Source: Megasphaera hominis (GTDB lineage: Bacteria; Bacillota; Negativicutes; Veillonellales; Megasphaeraceae). From it: a stretch of DNA of 6,583 nt. The translations under genes and the position numbers were made by a program. Below the pieces are notes generated by a model. That model worked only from the letters and a program-made list of their open reading frames with translations. It made no database searches and had not been told where the DNA came from. Positions 1 to 4,756 of the stretch are shown here, one piece after another. Every line of letters starts with the position of its first letter. The first letter of the stretch is position 1. The stretch lies in assembly GCF_014269395.1 (NCBI RefSeq), contig NZ_JACOGK010000059.1:1-6583 (forward strand), read 5' to 3'.

Positions 1-127
1 TAGATATCTTCATTGGTATAACGAAGATCGGATTAAGATGTCTTTGGGTGGCATGAGCCCGATACAGTATAGAATAAGTTTAGGCTTATTGCCTACAAAG
101 TGAGGACGGTCCAAAAAAACGTCTGCA
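1..127 (+). mobile_element. Right end of an IS3-family insertion sequence (partial)
   Basis: The stretch holds the 3' end of an IS3-type transposase gene (stop at 101-103) followed by a short terminus ending in CAAAAAAACGTCTGCA at 127. A tail of about 24 bp between the transposase stop and the IS end is typical of this family, whose ends usually begin TG and end CA. Immediately after 127 the reading frame of an amidase resumes, which places the junction there. The left end of the element is outside the window, so neither the full element nor a target-site duplication can be checked. Confidence 0.75.
2..103 (+). CDS. IS3-family transposase OrfB, C-terminal fragment
   Basis: Frame 2 reads RYLHWYNEDRIKMSLGGMSP and then IQYRISLGLLPTK before a TGA stop. 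This matches the C-terminal signature of IS3/IS150-type OrfB (DDE integrase, rve domain): 'YxHxYNxxRIKxxLxGxSPxQYR'. This tail lies just after the catalytic core; the DDE residues themselves lie upstream of the window. The enzyme cuts and joins the IS ends during transposition. The fragment is cut by the window edge, so whether the full gene is intact is unknown. The next gene in the same frame begins beyond the IS end. Confidence 0.8.
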   Translation, partial: RYLHWYNEDRIKMSLGGMSPIQYRISLGLLPTK

Positions 128-688
128 CCCCCGGTGACCGGCATTTATGAAAAAGACATTACCTTGCCGGTCGCCCTTAAAGCCAAAGCACTCTTAGAAG
201 CAAAGGGCGCGATCGTTACCCTGACCCGAACGACGGACCGTGACGTGTATGGTCCTCTGGCAACGGCCCCACAGGAGCTGCAGGCCCGCGTGAACATAGC
301 AGTACAACATCATGCAGACCTCTTCGTAAGTCTCCATGCCAATGCCTGTGCCGACACCAAAGTCGGCGGCTTCACGTCCTATTACTTCCCCCAATCCGCT
401 CGCGGCAAAGCCCTGGCACAAGCGCTGCAAAACCGTCTTGTCCAAACGGCAAACCGCCCGGACCGGGGTATACAACCGGCTGGCTTTTATGTGCTCAAGT
501 ACAGCCCAATGCCGGCGGCGCTCGTAGAGATGCTCTTCCTCTCTAACCCCCAAGAAGAAGCGCTCCTGCGTCAAAAGCCCTTCCAGGACAAGCTGGCTAA
601 CGCCCTTGCCCTGGGCATTGAAGATTACGTCCGTCCACCTGCCAGGCCACAGCCTGACAGAAAAGGTGCAACGCGGACGGCTTTATAA
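128..688 (+). pseudogene. N-acetylmuramoyl-L-alanine amidase (Amidase_3), 5'-truncated by the IS
   Basis: The remnant encodes most of an Amidase_3 (PF01520) catalytic domain, a zinc enzyme that cleaves the amide bond between MurNAc and the L-Ala of the peptidoglycan stem peptide. Visible motifs, counted from a GTG at 134, are EKD (E6, expected zinc ligand), LFVSLHAN (H68, zinc ligand) and ALVEMLFLSN (E132, catalytic Glu). Missing are the N-terminal strand with the DxGHGG zinc-binding His and any signal peptide; only three codons of amidase-like sequence (PPV) remain before the IS terminus. The first plausible start is GTG 134, which has no SD. The C-terminus looks natural, ending in a short basic tail at TAA 686-688. 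Loss of one zinc ligand should make any product inactive. The alternative, that 134 is a genuine start of a shorter protein, is unlikely because the fold would be incomplete. Confidence 0.8.
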
Positions 689-707
689 CCTATTTAAATA
701 TTATCGT

Positions 708-716
708 AAGGAGGGA
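708..716 (+). promoter_or_regulatory. Strong SD (AAGGAGGGA) remote from its ATG
   Basis: AAGGAGGGA is a near-perfect SD, but the next plausible gene start (ATG 757) is 40 nt away. No SD lies directly before 757, and an in-frame stop (TGA 727-729) rules out an upstream in-frame start. The interval is filled by a perfect hairpin (720-750). If that hairpin folds, the unpaired distance from SD to ATG is 4 + 6 = 10 nt, close to the optimum. The SD could alternatively serve out-of-frame starts at GTG 726 or ATG 729. Confidence 0.6.
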
Positions 717-719
717 CAG

Positions 720-750
720 GGCCTGGTGATGCACATGCAATCACCAGGCC
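720..750 (+). promoter_or_regulatory. Perfect 11-bp stem-loop in the operon leader
   Basis: GGCCTGGTGAT (720-730) pairs perfectly with ATCACCAGGCC (740-750), leaving a 9-nt loop, GCACATGCA. It is followed by ATTATT and then ATG 757, so there is no U tract and it does not look like an intrinsic terminator. Its position between a strong SD and the start codon suggests a role in translation of the CobW operon. The DNA palindrome could also be a protein-binding site. Inside the loop, TGCA at 730-733 and at 736-739 could form a small competing pairing. Confidence 0.65.
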
Positions 751-756
751 ATTATT

Positions 757-1710
757 ATGAAAATTCCCGTATCCATCGTATCCGGCTTTTTGGGAGCCGG
801 CAAGACAACGCTCATCCGTCAGTTTCTCCAACAAGACAGCGGTGCCCACAAGACGTGGATTATCGAAAACGACTTTGGGGAAATCGGCTTGGATGCCGCC
901 ATTTTGAAAGGAAAAGGCGCTACGATCCGCGAACTGACCAACGGCTGCATTTGCTGTACCCTGGCCGGTGATTTTGAAACATCCCTGCGCTCCATTCTCT
1001 TAGAGCACGACGTAGAACAGATCATCATCGAACCGTCCGGCGTCGCCCTCTTATCCGATATTATCAAGGCCTGCACCAGTCCCGACCTAAAAGGCCTCCT
1101 GCGCCTGGCGTCGGCCGTGACCGTCGTCGACGCGCGGCAGTGCGAACTGTACCTGCGTAATTTCGGTGAATTCTATCGCGATCAGCTGCGTTACTCTGAC
1201 CGCATCTTCCTCACCCACGCGGACCAGATTGAAACACTGTATGGCGCCATCGATGCTATTCAATGGGAAAATGATCACGCCTGGATCTACGAAGAAAGTG
1301 CCGACCGCCTCCATTTGCCATCACTCCTCTTCCCGGACGAAGTGAATCCTTCGCAGTGCGAAGGCGGCTGTCCGCAGGCCGTTACAGCAGGTGAGGCCCT
1401 GGCCGGACACAGCCACGACCACGCTCACGCTCAGCATGACCACACAGGCCCGTTCACAGAGCTTACGCTCACTGCGGTAACACCTTTGCCAATGGCCGTG
1501 TGGGAAAAGAAAGTCCGGCGCCTTATCGCTACGTGCGGCTCACAGCTCTTGCGGCTCAAAGGCGTCGTCCCGGCTGCCGAAGGAAATGTAGAATTCCAAT
1601 TTGCCGGGCAACCCCTCTTTTTCCAGGTGACGACCCTCGCCGCAGCCGGCATCATGCTCATCGGCACCAGCCTCGACGAAGCCACAATCCGGCGTATCTG
1701 GGAGGACTAG
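757..1710 (+). CDS. COG0523/CobW-family (G3E) GTPase, putative metallochaperone
   Basis: This 317-aa protein has the full G3E P-loop architecture. It has Walker A GFLGAGKTT (residues 10-18), the COG0523 metal-binding motif GCICC (63-67; Cys 64, 66, 67), EPSG (92-95) in the Walker B/G3 region, a degenerate G4 (THAD, 153-156, where NKxD is usual), a His-rich loop (218-229, seven His in twelve residues) and a CobW_C domain (about 232-316). A Cys pair at 201 and 205 may add metal ligands. The family couples GTP hydrolysis to metal delivery; YciC/ZagA and ZNG1 act with zinc, CobW with cobalt. Zinc is the best guess here, from the His-rich loop and the neighbours. ATG 757 is the only sensible start because an in-frame stop lies at 727-729 and MKIPVSIVSGFLG is a typical family N-terminus. 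It is the first gene of a three-gene operon and ends 1 nt before the next start. Cytoplasmic; specificity is unproven. Confidence 0.92.
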   Translation: MKIPVSIVSGFLGAGKTTLIRQFLQQDSGAHKTWIIENDFGEIGLDAAILKGKGATIRELTNGCICCTLAGDFETSLRSILLEHDVEQIIIEPSGVALLSDIIKACTSPDLKGLLRLASAVTVVDARQCELYLRNFGEFYRDQLRYSDRIFLTHADQIETLYGAIDAIQWENDHAWIYEESADRLHLPSLLFPDEVNPSQCEGGCPQAVTAGEALAGHSHDHAHAQHDHTGPFTELTLTAVTPLPMAVWEKKVRRLIATCGSQLLRLKGVVPAAEGNVEFQFAGQPLFFQVTTLAAAGIMLIGTSLDEATIRRIWED

Positions 1711-1711
1711 C

Positions 1712-3304
1712 ATGAGGCACATTATCGGCCAGATTCCGGTCTACATCGTCATGGGCTTCCTCAGCACGGGCAAGACGACGCTTACGAACTACCTGCTCCG
1801 CGAGCGGCGGGGCGCCATTGGCCGCGTGGTCATGGAAGAGGGCCGTACAGCGCCTGACAGCGACGCCTTAGTGCTGCCCATCCTGACTGAAGCCAACGTG
1901 GGCGCTACGGCCTACCGCCTGCGCGAAATGGCAACGACACAGGCGCCGTCCGAGCTTTGGCTCGAATGGAATGGCATGGTCCCCTTTACCCTCTTAGAAC
2001 GCCTCTTTCTCTCGACGCGCGTACGGGACTACTACAAGCTGCAGCACATTTACTTCGTCGCCACGCCGGCGTACTGCACACAGCTCCTGGGCCGCACGGG
2101 CACGGCCAGCCTAAGCCAGCTCCGCGAAGCCGACACGGTACTTCTCTTCGATCACTTGCCAGAAGAAAAGGGTATGTCTGCTGCTGCGGACATAGCCGCA
2201 GCCAAGCAGGCCCTGCGCGGACAATATCCAGGCAGCTCCATTCGTCTCGTGTCGTCCCTGGCCAAGCAACGGACGCGCCGTCACGTCGTCGCTGCACCGT
2301 CCCACCGGGGACGTGTGTTCCTGCCCCTGGTACTCGTCAGTCTTACGCTTTTCTACACCTGGGCCTTACGGACAACAGGCCCGCTGCCGGAGCTCGTGCG
2401 TACGACAGCTACGCTGACTATGGCAACGCTTTTGCAGGCCCTGTCCTTCTTGCTCTTAGGTCTTGCCGTTTCCTCAGCCTTGCAGCTTTTCGTGCCGCCG
2501 TCCTTTCTGGCCCGGCGGTTTCGCGGCTCTACAGCAAAAGGCCTCTGCCAGTCCCTCGTCGCAGCCTTTTGCTTTCCCGTCTGCGACTGCGCCGCTGTAC
2601 CTCTCTTTCAGACCTTCCTGCGCCAAGGCGTCCCCGTACCGGCGGCTCTCTTCTTTTTGCTCGCCGGGCCCATTGTCAACCCTATCGTCATCGCCTCGAC
2701 GTACTATGCCTTTCAAGGCCAGAGCAGCATCGTCGTCGCCCGCATCAGCCTGGGCCTGTTGATCGCCCTCGTCGTGAGCCTCTCCTTTTATGGCAGCCGT
2801 CTGCCTGCTGCCGGCGTGGCTGCGGACAGCACCTGTACGTGCCTGCGCTACGTGTCTAAGCCTGCCGTCACGAAGAGTGAAAAATGGTTCCTGTACGTCA
2901 TTCACATGCGGGAGGAATTCTTCCGCATGGCGCCATACGTCGTCCTTGCCGCCTTCCTGACGGCCCTCTTTCAGGTCTGCGGCAAAGACTGGCTGCCGGC
3001 CCAGACAGCGGCTCTGCCGGCGTGGCTGACCATTCTCGTTATGGAAGGAGCCGCTTTTTTTCTCTCCCTCTGTTCCACAGCCGACGCTGCCGTAGCCCGC
3101 AGCTTTAGCTCCTACGTTCCCATACCAGGCGTCCTGGCCTTCCTGCTCTTAGGCCCTATGCTCGACGTAAAGAATGCCCTGCTCCTGAGCCGCCTCGTAT
3201 CGTGGCGCTTTACGCTCCGCTTGGCCCTGACGCTTATCCTTTGTGTCAGCCTGGCTGCAGCCGCTTTTTCCTTGTATCAGACAGGAGGTGTTCCCTTTCC
3301 ATGA
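1712..3304 (+). CDS. Fusion: degenerate CobW-like GTPase domain + ArsP_1/UPF0718-type permease
   Basis: This 530-aa protein has two parts. Residues about 7-185 resemble the N-terminal half of the preceding CobW protein: Walker A GFLSTGKTT (15-23), ELWLEWNG (81-88) where EPSG stands, and FVATPAYCTQLL (115-126) matching its VVDARQCELYL. The GCxCC motif and the NKxD region are missing and there is no His-rich loop or CobW_C domain, so it may bind nucleotide without binding metal. Residues about 200-525 form a permease of roughly nine membrane segments in two halves. The hallmarks are FCFPVCDCAAVPL (286-298, Cys 287, 291, 293), LLAGPIVNPIVIAST (316-330), and a second half with SLCSTADAAVARSF (452-465) and LLLGPMLDVKNALLL (478-492). 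The family includes methylarsenite exporter ArsP and the uncharacterised B. subtilis YcgR. The start is supported by GGAGG at 1701-1705, and the 1-nt gap to the upstream stop suggests translational coupling. Transport substrate is unknown; the context suggests a divalent metal or metal complex. Confidence 0.88.
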   Translation: MRHIIGQIPVYIVMGFLSTGKTTLTNYLLRERRGAIGRVVMEEGRTAPDSDALVLPILTEANVGATAYRLREMATTQAPSELWLEWNGMVPFTLLERLFLSTRVRDYYKLQHIYFVATPAYCTQLLGRTGTASLSQLREADTVLLFDHLPEEKGMSAAADIAAAKQALRGQYPGSSIRLVSSLAKQRTRRHVVAAPSHRGRVFLPLVLVSLTLFYTWALRTTGPLPELVRTTATLTMATLLQALSFLLLGLAVSSALQLFVPPSFLARRFRGSTAKGLCQSLVAAFCFPVCDCAAVPLFQTFLRQGVPVPAALFFLLAGPIVNPIVIASTYYAFQGQSSIVVARISLGLLIALVVSLSFYGSRLPAAGVAADSTCTCLRYVSKPAVTKSEKWFLYVIHMREEFFRMAPYVVLAAFLTALFQVCGKDWLPAQTAALPAWLTILVMEGAAFFLSLCSTADAAVARSFSSYVPIPGVLAFLLLGPMLDVKNALLLSRLVSWRFTLRLALTLILCVSLAAAAFSLYQTGGVPFP

Positions 3305-4047
3305 AATGGATTCCCTGGTCAGCCCTTATCGAAAGCCTCGCCTTCTTGGCACTCGGCCTCATGTGGCTCAGCCTCCTGGTGAGCAAAAAGTACCTGCTCT
3401 TCGTAGCGCCGCGGCTGGCACCCTTCCTGGCCTTTGCTGCCGTCTGCTTTTGCCTTTGGGGCCTGGCCGGACTCGTCAGCCTGGGCCAGCGCCATTACCA
3501 AAAACGCTACTGGCCCCTTACGGTAATTCTCATTCCCGTCCTCCTCTTAGCCGGCCCGCTGCTGGCCAAGCCGGCCCTTTTTACGGTCACAGCGCAAGCC
3601 CCGGTGGCGCAAGGAGCTGCTCCGGCCCAGGCCAAGCCTTACGGCGTAGACTTTTCAGCCGTCAAGGATACAGGCATTGATACGCAGGCTAAGCGCATTA
3701 CCTTGACCACAGAGAATTACTACGAAACGATGCTCACCCTGACGAAGCACATCGATACCTACGTTGGCTACGATGTCTACGCTATTGGCTTCGTGTCCTA
3801 CGCCAATCAGCCGGAGAACGGACATGATTTCACCTTAGCCCGCTATCTTCTCTTTTGCTGTGTCAACGACATTACGCCCTTTGGGCCTATGTGCTACTAC
3901 GACGGAGCCGAAAAATTACCGGAGCACCAGTGGATCGCCGTCCACGGCACACTGACCAAGCGCAACTGGCACGGCCTCTTCCAGCCGGCCATTAACGTCA
4001 AAGCCATTGAACCGGCCAAAGAAATAGCCGGCTACATCTATCCGTAG
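3301..4047 (+). CDS. TIGR03943/DUF1980 membrane protein (YcgQ-like)
   Basis: The 248-aa protein has about three N-terminal membrane segments (roughly 7-28, 38-60 and 72-92), then an Ala/Pro-rich linker and a soluble C-terminal domain (about 113-248), probably extracytoplasmic. The domain carries the DUF1980 hallmark FTLARYLLFCCVND (177-190; Cys 186-187) and ends in a beta-rich stretch, WIAVHGTLTKR then INVKAIEPA. ATG 3301 is chosen over an upstream in-frame codon at 3202 because it overlaps the preceding stop as ATGA, has AGGAGGTG at about 3284-3291 and starts the hydrophobic segment properly. In B. subtilis a member (YcgQ) is encoded beside an UPF0718 permease (YcgR), the same pairing as here, so the two probably form one membrane complex. 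The paired Cys might bind metal or act in redox, but biochemical function is not established. Confidence 0.88.
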   Translation: MKWIPWSALIESLAFLALGLMWLSLLVSKKYLLFVAPRLAPFLAFAAVCFCLWGLAGLVSLGQRHYQKRYWPLTVILIPVLLLAGPLLAKPALFTVTAQAPVAQGAAPAQAKPYGVDFSAVKDTGIDTQAKRITLTTENYYETMLTLTKHIDTYVGYDVYAIGFVSYANQPENGHDFTLARYLLFCCVNDITPFGPMCYYDGAEKLPEHQWIAVHGTLTKRNWHGLFQPAINVKAIEPAKEIAGYIYP

Positions 4048-4062
4048 ATAGCGAGCCGGCTA
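4025..4062. terminator. Long interrupted hairpin between convergent genes
   Basis: TAGCCGGCT (4025-4033) pairs with AGCCGGCTA (4054-4062). Inside, ATCTA (4036-4040) pairs with TAGAT (4045-4049) around a TCCG loop. The structure spans the DUF1980 stop codon (TAG 4045-4047). On the minus strand it is followed by ATTTCTTT, a modest U-rich tract, so it may terminate the ferredoxin transcript. On the plus strand no U tract follows, so termination of the metal operon would be Rho-dependent or weak. Confidence 0.45.
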
Positions 4063-4067
4063 AGCCG

Positions 4068-4289
4068 TCAGGAATGATATCCCTTATATATTTCACACGC
4101 CTCCATACAGCGTGTACAGCGGATGCATTTGGACATATCCACTAAGGGGCGGTCGGTTCCGTCCTCGCAGTGTTCCATGTCCAACGCTCCGACGGGACAA
4201 ATACTCATACACATGCCGCAGCCTTGACATTCCTTGCGATTGAAGTAATCCGCAGAAAACCCCAGCATATCGTCAATGTTCTTGCTCAT
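4068..4289 (-). CDS. Small 2[4Fe-4S] ferredoxin-type protein
   Basis: A 73-aa protein (76 aa if the ATG at 4296-4298 is used) with two bacterial ferredoxin motifs. Numbered from the upstream ATG, these are CQGCGMCMSICP (Cys 24, 27, 30, 34) and CIRCTRCMEACE (Cys 58, 61, 64, 68), the two usual [4Fe-4S] ligand sets. It probably carries low-potential electrons in the cytoplasm or acts as a small subunit of a redox enzyme. The ATG at 4287-4289 is preferred because GAAAGGGG lies 9 nt upstream, while it directly abuts the alternative ATG. There is no transport signal. The second motif lacks the usual CP proline (CE here), and an extra Cys 44 lies in the linker. The gene stands alone, convergent with the metal operon, with a palindrome in its leader. 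Its redox partner is not identifiable from the window. Confidence 0.85.
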   Translation of the reverse strand: MSKNIDDMLGFSADYFNRKECQGCGMCMSICPVGALDMEHCEDGTDRPLVDMSKCIRCTRCMEACEIYKGYHS

Positions 4290-4321
4290 TTCACTCATCC
4301 CCTTTCGGTATGCCTGGTGTC

Positions 4322-4341
4322 ATAGATGGCAAGCCATCTAT
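4322..4341. promoter_or_regulatory. Perfect 20-bp inverted repeat in the ferredoxin gene leader
   Basis: ATAGATGGC AA GCCATCTAT is two 9-bp arms separated by 2 bp. It lies just downstream of a putative minus-strand -10 (TATACT, 4359-4354) and upstream of the ferredoxin SD. Near-zero spacing is typical of a dimeric repressor site rather than an RNA hairpin, since a 2-nt RNA loop would force the innermost pairs open. The regulator is not identifiable. Confidence 0.6.
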
Positions 4342-4353
4342 TTCCTCACATTT

Positions 4354-4359
4354 AGTATA
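4354..4359 (-). promoter_or_regulatory. Putative -10 box of the ferredoxin gene
   Basis: On the minus strand TATACT matches the TATAAT consensus at five of six positions. No convincing -35 box is seen 16-18 nt upstream (CGGAAT or neighbours), so the promoter may need an activator or may lie elsewhere. The adjacent 20-bp palindrome supports a regulated promoter here. Confidence 0.4.
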
Positions 4360-4390
4360 GCGAAGGGAGAGGAAATATTCCGTTGTAGAT

Positions 4391-4424
4391 GCAACAAACA
4401 AAGAAGAAAGCCTTTTCGGGAAGG
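4391..4424 (-). terminator. Weak terminator after the small exported protein gene
   Basis: On the minus strand CCTT and AAGG (4424-4421 with 4414-4411) form a 4-5 bp stem, followed by CTTTCTTCTTTGTTTGTTG, a pyrimidine-rich, T-rich tract. The stem is short, so this is only a candidate. Confidence 0.3.
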
Positions 4425-4440
4425 AGTGCCCTACAAGGAC

Positions 4441-4626
4441 TTATTGAGCCTGCCGGCCAAAAACCCCCTGCGTTCCCGGCTGGGCTGGCTCATGGGGCGT
4501 TTCTTTTTCGCTCGCTGAAGCCACAGCCTGCACACGCTCCGTATCCGTAGAAATCAAAGTGGCGGCAACAGCTACACCGCTGATGAGTAAAAAACCTGCT
4601 AACACACCTCGCATAATCCGGTTCAT
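4441..4626 (-). CDS. Small exported or membrane-anchored protein, unknown function
   Basis: A 61-aa product starting MNRIMRGVLAGFLLISG. Residues about 6-25 form one hydrophobic segment preceded by two Arg, which is either a signal peptide (possible cut after AVAA or AVASA) or a membrane anchor. The rest is polar, rich in Ala, Gln, Glu and Pro, without Cys and probably disordered. ATG 4626 is chosen because AAAGGGGTG lies 6-8 nt upstream; an in-frame TTG at 4644 lies before that SD and is not needed. The gene stands alone between the flavodoxin terminator and the ferredoxin promoter. I recognise no family. A real SD, a clean signal-like N-terminus and no conflicting gene on the other strand support it being coding. 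Confidence 0.6.
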   Translation of the reverse strand: MNRIMRGVLAGFLLISGVAVAATLISTDTERVQAVASASEKETPHEPAQPGTQGVFGRQAQ

Positions 4627-4718
4627 CTTTTTCACCCCTTTCAAAAAAATGATATAGGTACAGTTTTAGTGTAATAGGAATACATGTACGACCAGAAAAT
4701 GACACGTAATATTTGCGT

Positions 4719-4747
4719 AAAAAAACAGCCTGCCAGGGCTGTTTTTT
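4719..4747 (-). terminator. Intrinsic terminator of the cyclophilin-like/flavodoxin operon
   Basis: AAAAAACAGCC (4720-4730) pairs with GGCTGTTTTTT (4737-4747) around a 6-nt loop, an 11-bp stem flanked by A/T runs. It begins 10 nt after the flavodoxin stop (4757). On the minus strand the stem ends in a run of seven T. The symmetry would also let it work on the plus strand. Confidence 0.85.
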
Positions 4748-4756
4748 CACAATCTA

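Noticed and set aside
691..716. A possible Zur-type operator around TATTTAAATATTATCGTAAG.
   Set aside because: TCGTAA resembles one half of the B. subtilis Zur box, but the second half is absent, and TATTTAAATA is a simple AT palindrome. No convincing -35/-10 pair was seen here either.
729..971. An out-of-frame ORF starting at ATG 729 (MHMQSPGHYY...) that uses the strong SD at 708-716.
   Set aside because: It overlaps the CobW coding sequence, has no domain and looks random after the first residues. Kept only as an alternative explanation of the distant SD.
1957..2859. A 300-codon open frame overlapping the fusion permease in another plus-strand frame.
   Set aside because: It is low-complexity, Arg/Pro/Ser-rich and lacks a domain or sensible SD. 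The overlapped frame has clear CobW and permease motifs, and GC-rich codons suppress stops in the other frames.
2474..2905. A 143-codon antisense open frame under the permease.
   Set aside because: No recognisable domain or membrane pattern, and composition typical of the antisense of GC-rich coding DNA.
3202..3300. An upstream start at 3202 extending the DUF1980 protein by 33 residues.
   Set aside because: The extension is Cys/Pro-rich, overlaps the permease deeply and lacks an SD, while ATG 3301 has AGGAGGTG and the typical ATGA overlap.
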